DNA from: Talinum fruticosum
Taxonomy: Eukaryota; Streptophyta; Magnoliopsida; Caryophyllales; Talinaceae
DNA: 64,000 bases
Reading direction: 5' to 3'
Assembly: GCA_021018815.1 (NCBI GenBank)
Contig: JAITYX010000003.1
Span: forward strand, 3,100,001-3,164,000
The notes under the pieces: model-generated
Databases searched by the model: none
What the model saw: the letters and a program-made list of their open reading frames with translations, nothing else
What the model was told of the DNA's origin: nothing
Shown: positions 21,782 through 32,681 of the stretch, in pieces
Numbering within the stretch: position 1 is the stretch's first letter
Layout: each line of letters opens with the position of its first letter
Program-made: the position numbers and the translations under genes

Positions 21782-24313
21782 CTATGCATCATCATCAAAG
21801 ACATCATCGAAGATGTAGTTCCCGAAGTCATCTAAGACGGACGTAGAGAATCGGCCACCTTCATTACCTTAATATGAGCTACCTCCTTAGTCCCAAGCTT
21901 GCGAAGCCTCACGAGATGGTCCACTTTAAGAAGACCGAGGGAAGTCAAGAGGGTTCCCATGACGATCGAAGGCCTGGAAGGGAAGGATGTTTAAACTCTC
22001 CTCATAATGGCTAGGTCCCGTATCGGAAGTACTAGGCCCGGAATCACTAGGTCCTACCTCGGATGCACCCCTATGATGAGCGCGCCATGAAGAACGCCAT
22101 GACGAGCCTTGTCTAGCAATACTACTAGAAGGCATTTGTTATTCGGGAGCTTGAGACGGTGTCTCGGGTGCACCGGGTAGATTACCGAAAAGAGGTGCTC
22201 TAGATCGACGCCTCTTCAAGATCAAAAGATGCGATTAGCAAATCACTAAAAGCACTAGAAGCTCAATGAAATTAGCACTACACTAATCAAGAATTTACCC
22301 GAAAAGATTGCCCGGTCAAGAAATTTTGGAGTTCACAGAGAGCTGACTGAAACCCAATAGACATGGCTCTCGATTGTTCCCGGTTGTACTAAAAGATTTA
22401 TTGATGTCAGCCAAAAGGAGATATCTTTATCATACAACTAAAGAAGGAAGAGAGCATATAACTCTTACCCATCGCCAATTCCTAGGAAAGGGATGCCCAA
22501 CACATTCCTCTTCCGGGATTTCAGGAATTCTCACAAAACGAGAAGGTCCCCGGGAAGAGTAACATCCACATCGATACTCAAGATATGGATGTCAATAGGA
22601 GTGAGCTGCTAAAGGAGAAGAGAAGATGAAGATTAATTTCCATGCAAGAAATTCAAGTTATAATAAAGAAGTTGAGCACTCACTAATTGGGTTATAATAC
22701 GAGAAGCATGATGGGCGTAGGAAGTATTCAAGTTCAACAGTGAGGTAAAAGGATACCCCACCATAGCCACCGCTTGTTCATTCGGAGAAAGAGAACGAAA
22801 TAAAACTTGGTCAGAGGTGGATCGACCATAACAAACGGAGGAGTGACTCTCTTCCCAAGATACTAACAAAACCCAAAAGGACCTTCAAACAAGAACCTTC
22901 TTTCACTTAATTTCTAAGCCACAAGGACATTTTGGGGAAGTTGAAGCTGGGCTCAAGGATGGAAGTTGGCCTACATACAAGAATTATCAAGAAATCAGCT
23001 AGCAAAAACAAAGAACAACAAGAAAACAGTGGATATAGAAGACTGGACTACACCACGGGCGGCCCCACAGGCAATGGTGCAGGTCGTGGGCAAGGCCAGA
23101 ATGCTAAAAATATGGTAAAAGGCCTTTTTAGCAAGATTTGAGAGTAGAGGCAGCATACCGAGTTTACACAGTTAAGAGCTTATCTCAAGAAGCCTATTTC
23201 ATGTATCTTGGGACATTCAAGATAAACTCTAGCCCATGACGCAAACGCCGGAAACGTGGGTCGATTTGTTGAGTCGAGACAGAGGTGTGGAAAGTATTCA
23301 TACAACCATGGCTACATTTTGACAAGTTAAGTAAGGCTTTTTATCCACACAAGATGAAAATTAAATACTAAAGAAAGAAGAATTTGAGCATACCTCAATG
23401 ATCTTCCATAAGCCATTCAAAGGAAGATAGTTGGTAGAGTCCGGTTCTAGTTTTGTATGCCGCACACTAGCACGGAGGCCCCTAATGAGGCAAGTGTATG
23501 CAGGAGCACCCCAATTGAGCTCCTTTATTCTATCAAGGTCCACTAAGTTCACCAAATAGTGAATATGAATTTTAGCAGCCTGGTCGGAAAAGAAGATCGT
23601 ACTCAAGAGAAGAGCAAGCACGATCCTAATTTGTTGTTGAGGAGAATGTTGACTCCAGAAAACATCATCCTCAAAAGCTTCAAAAAGAATGGTATATTTG
23701 AAGTGGTTTCTATGTGGAAATCTATCTACTATGAGACCGAAAAGGTGGCGAAGGTAGTCGCGATTCTTATACAAATTTCGGTCATAGGCTAAAGGTTCTC
23801 CCGAGAAGCCCAAACCGAACAAAATAGCAAAATCAAAGGGAGTTACTGTCATCTCAAAAAAGGGAAGGTGGAACGTGTTGATTGTGTCCCAGAAGCGTTC
23901 ACCGATAGCTCTAATGGGACCCCTCTCCTTCTTATCAATAAGATGACATAAAGCATGTAGAGAGGTCCGAACCCAGCATTGTACATGACATTTTGAAGAG
24001 GAAAATGCATCCTCTCGCATGTCTCCATAAATTTCGGGATGGCTCCACTACTTCGAATTGAGCCTTTCTATAAGACAAAATCTAATAAGATTTTGGTTAC
24101 AAATTCACTCTAAATGAGCAAATAAAGAGGTTTAATCCAAATTAGCTTACTGAAGAGGAAATAGCAAGTGAAGAGTCGTGGTTTTCAGCTTCAACCAGAA
24201 GATCGCTTGGGTTCCATTCGTTCTGGGGTCGCCATTTGCGCTCAAGGAAAGAGTCTTGAGTAAGGCTCTCTACTCTAATTCTTCCTGTAGGATGGGCTCT
24301 TCTTCTAGGCATT
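21782..24313 (-). pseudogene. Antisense gene 2 of element A, plant mobile domain (PMD) protein
   Basis: The start ATG is near 24313 (MPRRRAHPTGRIRVESLTQD). An exon ends near 24150 at a plausible donor (CA|GTAAGC), and an acceptor (TCTTATAG) near 24067 leads into GAIPKFMETCERMHFPLQNV and NAGFGPLYMLYVI. After one frameshift the 24020-23361 frame carries the PMD core: FHLPFFEMTVTPFDFAILFG, then a hydrophobic LALLLSTIFFSD, then LNWGAPAYTCLIRGLRAS. Further exon-like blocks are at 22869-22633 (MLVSWEESHSSVCYGRSTSD) and 22135-21926. The end is acidic (DDFGNYIFDDVFDDDA, stop at 21782). PMD proteins occur both as host genes and in gypsy and Mutator elements. Here the strand and position mark it as an extra antisense ORF of a Tat element. 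Confidence 0.75.
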
Positions 24314-25030
24314 TTGAAGACAAAGAGTTCTTGAGAACCAACTAGTTTCAAGAGGGAACAAAGCAAGGAAATAGAAGAGGAGATCAAGAATAAGATGAAG
24401 AGTTGGTATGCAAACTGAAACACACCATGCAACTCCTTTTATAGGCAAATTTGGTCAAGGCATCCAAGCATATAAAACAAGAGTCAAGCAAGTAGTGGGG
24501 AACCAAGGGAATCTGGTCAGGCACGCCGGGGCCACGCCTGCCAAAGGTTGGTCGGCGTCTACCATAAGGCACCATGAAGTCCAATCGGCGACAGCTTTTG
24601 CAACCTAGCCTACCTTCCTAGTCCATGCAGCCTTATCCACTTGGAGCATGTGATTTTCGTCCCTTGTGCATGCAAGTGGGAACTTCTAGGCCCGCTTATC
24701 AGCTTTTTCGGAATAGTTTTATTAGTCTATTTTTAACTTAATTACTCAGGTAAAATACTGAATTTTCACCAATTCAATTATGCACTAAGTATGCTAGTAC
24801 AGCAAATTATTTAGCCAAGCTTCAAGCTCTGATCAAGCCAAGCTTAGGATCCTTTTACCGAGCTTCAAAACGCATGCATCGCGATCAAGTTCAAGTCCTC
24901 CTTTGGAGTTCAGGTTTGATTACAACCAATTCCAAGCATCACACAATATCTTATAAAAATCGAGGTAAGTATCCTTTAGTGTCGATTTTGACCCTTCGTC
25001 TTTTTAGACTCGGTCGAAGTGGGAGCTAAC
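24314..25030 (+). other. Element A 3' non-coding region and polypurine tract
   Basis: No gene. Contains a few degenerate CAAGCTTC/GATCAAG words (24815-24900) resembling the units of the array at 35681-36112 in element B. The purine-rich AAGTGGGAGC just before the LTR (25018-25027) is the likely plus-strand primer; element B has the matching AAAGTAGGGGC at 36671-36681. Confidence 0.6.
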
Positions 25031-26970
25031 TGTAGACACCTAAAAAGTGTCATCTTTTATCTCTTTATATCTATGTTTTGTTTTGTTAGTCCGATGATGA
25101 TAATCCCGAGTCTTATTTCTGGATTTGGATCTCGGACTATGATCGATTGGTGCAACATATGCCAGTAAACCACAAAGAACCCCTAGCACCAAATAAATAG
25201 CCTTTTTGCCTTGTGTCGATCCAAAAATCCTCTTTTCTTTCGGACGATCCAAGAGTCGGAATGAGCCTTTAGAGATTGTGGAGTCCGATGTTGTGTACCG
25301 AGAAATTCCGAGTCCAGAGTACCGCATTCTACTCTCATCCAGAGTACAAGGAGCTGAAGACTTGAAGACGACATTAAAGTGTTGCATTTCATAATCAAGA
25401 GCATTAAAGTGCTACATTTTAAGCTTCACAAGACAGCCCACACGAGGCTAGAAGCTTTACCCTCAAAACGACGATGTGGCTGACACCCGCCTTCTAGAAG
25501 CATGGTGGAACGCTGCGTTTTGGCTGGGAGAGTCCTTGGAGACACAACTAGGACACGAAACCCTAGGAGCGCCCGGTTGGCCGACGCCCACCTTCCCGTT
25601 TTTATCCGGTTCTATCCGATTTTATCTATTTCTAATCCAGTTCTATCTCTTAGGATTTGGCCCGGTTTCATTTCGGCTGTTTGGACGGCTAGATGGAGGC
25701 AAACCCTAGGTCATTTGTAACCTAGGTCCTCTCCTATAAATAGACACATATGGCTCTCATTCCCATATGGCTTCCTGCCTTTGCATTACGCTGTTGAAAG
25801 CTAACCAGAGCACTCTCATCTAGACGTTACTCTGCTGAAATTTCCATAAGACACTCATCTTTTACTAAGCTACCATTGAATCCGTGTAAGAGCTAAAGAA
25901 TATTCAATTATTTTGATCTCTGGGCACTCATTCAACTGATTATTACTATACCCTAGACACAATTCACCAAACTAGCCCTTTTCTTTGGATTGTCGCCATT
26001 GCATCAAGAGATCCAAGTGTGGAGATCCGGATCATCAAGGTGGACAACCCAGGGCCATAACAACCTTCGAACGGTTATATTTAATTCTGTTTTTATTGTT
26101 TTCCTTATTGTGGTTTAAGAGATGTAATTGCTTTAAATTCCTCCCCGACCTATGTAATTTTTCTCTATTTCTCGCTTTTCTTAATCGCTTTTTATCGCTT
26201 TTCTTTATTGTTTTCCTAGTTATGCTTTGGCTGCTTTAATTTTATTTAGCATGTCATTGTATGCTTGTTTTCTCGCATCATTATAACACACTACTCGAAC
26301 TAGTAATGGCCATTTTCTGACGGGCGAACGGAAGAGTTTTCCCTACGTTTCGTACCCTCGCCCCGAATTCGATTCTCGGTTCAAAGACTGATGGAGTCAT
26401 TTTAGCCTCATTTAGTCTTAGTTTTTCCATACTAAGATTGAAAGAGCAAATTTTATTTTTGTTAGTTTTTCTATCCTAAAACCCGACTAGCGACTCCCTT
26501 ATTTTATATTTTGTTTTATTCAATTGCGTCTCGGTGTTTTTTGGTTGTAGGAACAAGTAAGAGGAGGTTTTCGATTTTCCCATCGGGGCAGAGGCCAAGG
26601 CTAACTCCGTCAGCCCCTACCTCGGCTGGCATCCACCTTCGCCCGGCACGAGCTACCACTTTTACCGGGTGGTCGGCAGGTGAGGCTTTAGTCCCAATCT
26701 GACCCTAAAGTCTCACGGCTAGAAAATAAGATCCCGAGAATTCTGAAAATAAATTCTAAAATAAAAGAATTAATAAAATTGCCATTAAAACTTTGACTAA
26801 TTAATAAAATTCGAAAAATCTTAATAAAAGATTCATCCCCACTTTTTAAAATGCATCTTCAAAACCTTAAATCATTTTCCGCCTCTTTCTAAAATTAAAA
26901 CCCTAATGCGAAAGGGGCAAATCGTGGGGAAGCTCGGCCCTAGTCATCGCCTAGGGTCGTGGTTCCTACA
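25031..26970 (+). repeat. 3' LTR of element A
   Basis: Starts TGTAGACACC and ends GTCGTGGTTCCTACA, 1940 bp. The start matches the LTR at 36686 (TGTAAACACC) and the end matches 31660 and 33493. A TATA-like CTATAAATAG is at 25734-25743. The conserved 3' half includes CCCTACGTTTCGTACCCTCG and TTAGTTTTTCTATCCTAAAA-type sequence shared by all copies. ORFs inside have no protein similarity I recognise. Confidence 0.85.
25734..25743 (+). promoter_or_regulatory. TATA box of the element A LTR
   Basis: CTATAAATAG within U3, about 700 bases from the LTR start. Confidence 0.5.
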
Positions 26971-28010
26971 CTTAGTGACCAAGCAAAGCACGGAACCCAA
27001 GACATCAAAACGACATCCTGTGGTTGGCGTCGCGTTTCATGATCAAAAGCAGCAAAATGTTGTATTCTGCTCCAAAAAGTCCAACCGAGACACGGACATG
27101 GCCGGCGCAGCACCCAAGGTAGATCAAGCTCGAAGGCTACGCTTTACCCGGAATTTGGCTATAACACGAAAGCAAGCAAAAATCCAAATGACACAGTTTG
27201 GTGTCCGGCGCCGCCCACCACAAAGTGGATGCAGGGATTCATTTCTATCATGTTTCCAGTGTCTGGTTTTTGTGATTTTTAGCCAATTTTCTGCTCGCTT
27301 TGGACGGCTGCCTAATAAAAACCCTAGGTCATTTGCAACCTAACTTTTCCTCGTAAATAAAGAGCTTAGGCTCTCATTTCGAGATAGGGCTCAACCCTAA
27401 TTGTATGCTGCTAGACTAAGAGCTATTGAATGCACCTATTAGTATTATGATCTCTTGGTCTTTTTTCAGCCTATTCCTATTATACTCCCTATTCCCATTA
27501 CATCCGAACCGGAAAACTCCATCAATCATCTTTCTACCTACTCATCTCCACAAATTCTCACAAAAATCCCCTTTAATTTATAAGCTTTGCATCACCGGAT
27601 CTATATTCGAGATTCGGATCGGCAAGTAGGATAACATGAGGGTACCAATTCGGCCTTCACAACGGTTATTTATTTTTATTTTTATGTTTTATCGCTTTCC
27701 GTATTGTGAAAAAATAGTTGTATCGCTTTTTAATTCCTCCCCACCCGATGTAATTCTTTTAGTTTTTGCTTTCGTTTCCTTTTCGCTTTTTCTTTTGCTT
27801 TTGTTATTGTTTTTCATATTTGCTTTTCATTGCTTTCTTTTATCATGTTTTGGTTGCTTTTAATTTAGTATTACACATTGTGTGCTTGTGTTTAATATGT
27901 TATTTAGATTCACTACTCAAACTAGGAATGACCGTCGTTTGGCGGACAGAATATAAGGGCTTGTCCCTATGTTTCGTGCCCTCGCCCCGAATTCGATTCT
28001 CTGTTCTAGA

Positions 28011-28015
28011 CCGAT
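28011..28015 (+). repeat. Left target-site duplication CCGAT
   Basis: CCGAT before the TGTAATACCC solo LTR, repeated at 31040-31044. The uninterrupted sibling LTR reads CTAGACCGATGGAG at about 32860-32873, confirming the empty site. Confidence 0.93.
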
Positions 28016-31000
28016 TGTAATACCCGAAAAATTGAGGTGCTTGCTTAAAAATGAATTAAGTTATTAAAAGTTAAGTCAAAAATTTGAAAATTTTAAATTA
28101 AGATGAATTATAATTTTTCCGAGTCGGAATTAAAACCCAAGAATTGAAACCCTAGCATGGGCTAGCTAAAATGGGCTTGTGAAATATTTTGAGCCCAATT
28201 TACTTGAAAGCCCAAACCAAAAATTGAAATAAAAAAGAAAATAAAATAAAGGGGTGGCTGGCAGTAGATAATGAAAAGAAGGGATTGTTGGTAGCATTGG
28301 TGGCAAATAAAGAAGCAAGGAGTATTAAGGGGTCCAATGGGAATTAACCACCAAAACTCATTAAGTGTTGAGAGGAAATGAAGAGAGAGAAGTTGTGACC
28401 GAGAACAAAGAGGAAAACGAGAGGAGAAAGATAACGCGAAGCGAGAGGAAAGCGAGAGGAGAGACAGAGCAAAGAGAGCGAGAGATGGAGAGGCAAAGGG
28501 CAAGAGAGCCCGAGAGGAATCGGGAGCAAAGAAAGAACGAGAGATTGAGAGGAAGAGTGAGAGCGATCGGGACCCGAAGCGAGAGAGCCAAAGATCGAGA
28601 ACGAAAGAGAGACCAAAGGGGAACAGAGAGAAAGAAGAGGCACGACATGCTGCCTGGCCGGCAAGCGAAAGAACGACGGCCGGCGAGCGAGAGGAGGATA
28701 GGTAGCGAAACCGGACAGAACCCGAACAAAACCGAGACCAGGGGTGAGAAGAACGAGGGAGTGAGAACCATGACAGAAGAAGAGACAGAGAGATGGCGAG
28801 GGACTAAGCAAGAAAAGCGAGAAATCGAGAGACCGAGAAGCGGAACTAGACCAAAAAGGTAGCAAGAGACCGAGAAGAGCAAGAGCGTGAGAGACTCGGG
28901 CAAGAGAAACAGAACAAAGAAGCAGAGGGTCGGGAAAGAAGAAGAAAGGGGAAATCAAAAGGAAGTAGAAAGTAAAGCAAAGCACCCAATTTGAATTCAA
29001 TTCAAAACAAAAATTCTTAGAATCACTAAGAATCCAAGGTGAGTAATTCAAATTCATCCTCTAAAGATAAAACAAATTAGGTGGATTAAACTTGAAATTG
29101 ATTCATGAAATTGAAAACCCTAAGTTAATTGAAGAACTTAGAGGCCTAATTCACTAAATTTAGAAACTCGCTAATTATGATTCATGATGTGAATTATGTG
29201 ATTTATTAGATATGATTCGCGAATATTTGAGTGTTATTAAGTATGATCATTGAGCTATATGTTTGAAATCTCCATGAACTTGGCTTGAAGTATATTAGAA
29301 GGTAAAATCATGAAGGATGAAGGAATCACAAAAATGCAGATTTTTACCATGTTTTGCTCGTTGTCGAATTATTTTGCTCCCATGAGTTACCCAAAATTCC
29401 TGAAAATTTTACTCGTAGCTTCATGATAATTTATAGCAATTTCCTGTAAATTTTGGTATGCGTTGAGTAACTGAGTTAAGAACTGAAATTTAAAAAGCTA
29501 TATGGCTAGACTAAGAGATATATATCGATTAAGGAAAGTCGTGAAAGCATAAACCACCTATGCGTGATAATAAGCAATCATAAAATGATAAGTTCGTAAT
29601 TAGAAATTGTAATTGATATGTTTATGTGATGATGTATTTATTTTAAAGTAAATTAATTATAAGTGATATAACCATGTGTATATGAGTTGGATTTATTGTA
29701 CTTGAGTTGGAACTTGCTTATGTGAATTCTTAGTTGTGAAGAAGTTACGTATGAAGTTGTTAAGCATGAAGTATATGAATTAAGTGCACCTCTTCAATAA
29801 GTAATAAGAAGATAATGAGAAAATAAGAAACATAAAGAACTAAAGAAGGGAAAAAGAATTGTGTTATTGATCTAAGACCCCACGAATTAAAGAACCCTCC
29901 GAAGCTATGGCTATAGAAGTGTCTCGTCAACCAAAGCCATGAATTATTTTGCTTCCACAAATTATTGACGAGTATGCGTGCTTCAAAGTCCGAGGCAAGC
30001 CTCGAGGCCACGAATTATTTTCCCTCTAAGAACCGAGCCCATGAATTATTTTGGCTCCAAGAACTGGGTCTTTAGAGCAAAACATAAATATTCTTTCCAT
30101 TCGAAACTAAGAATACTAAAGAATTACGATATGAAGAAACGAATGCTTTATGATATTCACTATTGAACTCAAAAAGAAGAATGAGAAGAAGAATGAATCC
30201 TGATTTCTTAAGAAATTAATACAATCGAAGTAAGATATAATTTACGTGATGAATGACTTACATGATGAATGATTCTATGATGTACTTGCGTAGAATGAAG
30301 AATGAAGTACGTGCTGATTGAATTCATGAGTAATTGATGTCATATGTACAACTCGGTAAGTTGATAAGTTTACTAACTTGCATATCTTAAGCATGTATGA
30401 TCCGAATCGCATGTTATCAATGAATAATGAACTTACGTGTGTTTGTTAATGAATTAATGTGCAAAGTGAAACCAGAGGTTGGGTTTGGGTTATTCACTGG
30501 GCTCGTGGAGCTCATGACCTCACCAACATTTTCCGGTAAAGAAGTTAAAGACTCCCCGGAGTGGCTTTTGGCTTTCGAAATAGCATACGGATAGGAGATG
30601 CCTGGACTTACTACATGTTTTTCCGTCTTCTTGTTTGTAAAGATATTTGTAAATATTGGTTGTATGTGAACTTAAGTTTTGACTATGAATATAAAAGCCC
30701 TATGTGAATACTCCGAGCGTGTGGCTCGTTGAGTTTGTGTTGTGTTTACTCCAAGCGTGTGGCTCGTTGAGCTTGTGTTGTTGATACTCCGAGCGTGTGG
30801 CTCGTTGAGTTTATGAATGTGTTTCGTGCGGGGTTAAGGCTTGAAGCCTATGGGATTAGTCATATTACGGAGGAAACTCTGCCTAAATTTTCAGGAAAAC
30901 CTTTGAAAACCTAGAACCGTGCTTCCGCCAATCTAAGAGAAAACTATCAACCCCAAGTTGAGATCATAAGCAGCCTTAGGGGTTCCTCTCGAGGAGCCCC

Positions 31001-31039
31001 GGCATGTAATACTCCTAGGGTGGGTTACGGGGTGTTACA
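28016..31039 (+). repeat. Solo LTR, TGTAATACCC family (probably Tekay/Del-type gypsy), 3.0 kb
   Basis: Starts TGTAATACCCGAAAAA and ends GGGGTGTTACA, 3024 bp, flanked by CCGAT on both sides. No gag, pol or primer site inside, so it is a solo LTR. A long LTR with TGTAATACCC...GGGTGTTACA ends is what I know from the Tekay/Del chromovirus lineage; that family call is inference. Inside are a GA-rich block (about 28370-28960) that opens long spurious frames on both strands, and a short tandem repeat at 30709-30815. Confidence 0.9.
30709..30815 (+). repeat. Three tandem copies of a 37-39-bp unit in the solo LTR
   Basis: The unit TACTCCGAGCGTGTGGCTCG plus TTGAG and a TTTGTG spacer starts at about 30709, 30748 and 30785. 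Only one or two bases differ among copies. Confidence 0.9.
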
Positions 31040-31044
31040 CCGAT
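31040..31044 (+). repeat. Right target-site duplication CCGAT
   Basis: Second copy of CCGAT flanking the solo LTR; it joins on to GGAGTAAG of the host LTR. Confidence 0.93.
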
Positions 31045-31660
31045 GGAGTAAGAACCTTTTCCAAAAGCTTAGTTTTCCCATACTATGATTGGAAGAGTAT
31101 TTCTTGTTTTTGTTAGTTTTTCATTTCTAAAAACTAACCGGTGACTCTGTTTTACTATTTTTTCTCCTAAATTAGCTTCTCAGCATTTCGGCTAAAAAAC
31201 CACAAAAAGGAATTTTATTTGTGTTCGACAACTAGGCCACTCGACCGTGATTGACTCGCCTCGATCCACTGCTTGTGGCCAATACGCTAACCGTATGACA
31301 CCGGCTTTGGCCAGTGCCAAACAGATCAACGGGTAAGGCTTCAGTCCAAACCGGTGTTTTCACACCGATTTGGTCCAAAAGCCCTACGGCAGAATAGAAA
31401 TTAATTCTATTTTGTTTATTTTTAGCTTGGAAAAATATCTTGGGCTTTCTAAAAATAATTCCCAACATAAAATGATTTATAAAACAGCCATTCAATCCTA
31501 TTTAATTTATTTTAAATGAGCTTATAAAAATGAAGAATCTTAATAAGAGGTTCACCCCGACTTTCCAAATCCATTTCAAAAAGATTCTTCAAAAATCAAA
31601 GAGACCCGACATTCGTGGGGAAACTCGGTCCCGAGGGGTCCCGAGGTCGTGGTTTTTACA

Positions 31661-31680
31661 GAGGCGACTCCACCGGGGAT
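31661..31680 (+). other. Primer binding site, Arg-tRNA type
   Basis: GAGGCGACTCCACCGGGGAT follows the LTR end. GGCGACTC...GGGGA is the Arg-tRNA primer site used by Tat/Ogre elements. It marks 26971-31660 as a 5' LTR. Confidence 0.75.
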
Positions 31681-31978
31681 AAATCACTTATTAAGAAGGC
31701 GAAATTTGAAAATTTGAGTAGTGAGTTTTAATTATGTATTTGCATTAGGCATACGCATTTTAAGCAACCTTGAACATAATTTATTTCGTTGGTGGCAATT
31801 AGACTTTCCCCTCGAAAACATTTTGGTAAGAGGCTCTCACCGCTACCCGAGCGGACCCAACTAGGTTTGATTGCCAATGGAAACGGTACCACTTCCCTCG
31901 TAGCACGTGCTTTTGGCTTACCGAGAGGCACCGAGGATTCAATGAATTTTTATTGTCGTGCACCCCATGAAGGACTAA
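31681..31978 (+). other. Element B leader, first part
   Basis: Non-coding. Ends with the TAA target site of the MITE. Confidence 0.5.
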
Positions 31979-32410
31979 GGCCATGTTCGGCAAAATGAGC
32001 TGTTTCGGTAGCGGATAGTCTGTTTGTGTAGCTGATAGTCTGTTTAGGTAGCCGATAGTCTGTTAGATTGTAGCTGTTAGCGGATAACCTGTTCAATTGA
32101 GGGGTTGAATAAATGTGTTCGGTAAATTTAGCGGTTGAGTTAGCTTATTATTGTAAATTGACGTAAAATGATATAAATAATTTGTCAAATATAAATTATT
32201 GAAGGGATTTTTGTCAAAAAATATGAAACGCTACTTTCAAACGTGAAAAGCTAATATTCTTAGCTTTTCGAAACATTACTTGAAACGCTAAAAGCCACTG
32301 CAAACCCTAGTTAAAACACTACCTTATCGAATGCTAATATTTGGTTGATTAGTGTTTTGACTTTGTCAAAACGCTAAAAGCTACTCCAAACGATGTTGCC
32401 GAACAGGGCC
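31979..32410. mobile_element. PIF/Harbinger (Tourist-like) MITE
   Basis: 432 bp. Left end GGCCATGTTCGGCAAAA and right end (reverse complement) GGCCCTGTTCGGCAACA form a terminal inverted repeat of about 16 bp. TAA flanks both sides (31976-31978 and 32411-32413), the 3-bp TWA duplication typical of Harbinger/Tourist elements. Excising it restores GGACTAAATCCTCGG. No coding capacity. Near the left end are three copies of a GTAGCnGATAGTCTGTT word. Confidence 0.88.
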
Positions 32411-32413
32411 TAA

Positions 32414-32681
32414 ATCCTCGGAGTATGAGTCACCATGTATCCTACCTAATTTAACCCTCTTTTGACCATAGACCCTTGGTCTTAAGGTGGTACCTTGCCT
32501 CTTCATTTGCATGCTTTTAATGAGTGTGGTTGTTTTTGTTATTTAACCCTCTTGTTGTGAGTCTTTAGCAGTTTAGCCAGGTTCATCAAATAATCCTTGC
32601 ATGAATGCAAAAAAATAAAATAAAATAATAAAACTTTGAGTCGATCCAATTTGTGCATTTTAGCCAAAAGTCCGAATTTAC
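32414..32681 (+). other. Element B leader, second part
   Basis: Non-coding, ending in an A-rich tract (about 32610-32630) just before the LTR fragment. Confidence 0.4.

Larger units (their letters stand above)
9344..26970 (+). mobile_element. Element A: Ty3/gypsy retrotransposon of the Tat/Ogre group
   Basis: Plus-strand gag, protease, RT, RNase H, a second RNase H, then integrase: the gypsy order with the extra RNase H that marks the Tat lineage. No chromodomain follows integrase; pol ends with LKKYYA at 19185. Two antisense genes lie between pol and the 3' LTR (25031-26970), a place where Tat elements such as Grande are known to carry extra antisense ORFs. The 5' LTR is not found in the window; the left limit given is the edge of the Sirevirus element, so the true 5' end may lie beyond it. 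Confidence 0.75.
26971..31660 (+). repeat. 5' LTR of element B, 5'-truncated and interrupted by a solo LTR
   Basis: The segments 26971-28015 and 31045-31660 together align with the middle and 3' part of the element A LTR (shared CCCTAGGTCATTTGCAACCT, GTCCCTATGTTTCGTGCCCT, and the GTGGTTTTTACA end). The first several hundred bases, including TGTAGACACC, are missing; it abuts the end of element A's 3' LTR directly. Interrupted by 28016-31039 plus one target-site copy. Confidence 0.7.

Noticed and set aside
26906..27343. 145-codon plus-strand frame across the junction of elements A and B
   Set aside because: It spans the end of one LTR and the start of another; there is no protein resemblance.
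28344..29057. Long frames on both strands (237, 180 and 165 codons)
   Set aside because: They come from the GA-rich stretch of the solo LTR. The proteins are low-complexity Ser/Leu/Phe or Arg/Glu repeats without any domain.
31661..31680. Possible tRNA gene piece at the primer sites
   Set aside because: Only the short complement to a tRNA 3' end is present at 31661 and 7745; no cloverleaf sequence surrounds either site.
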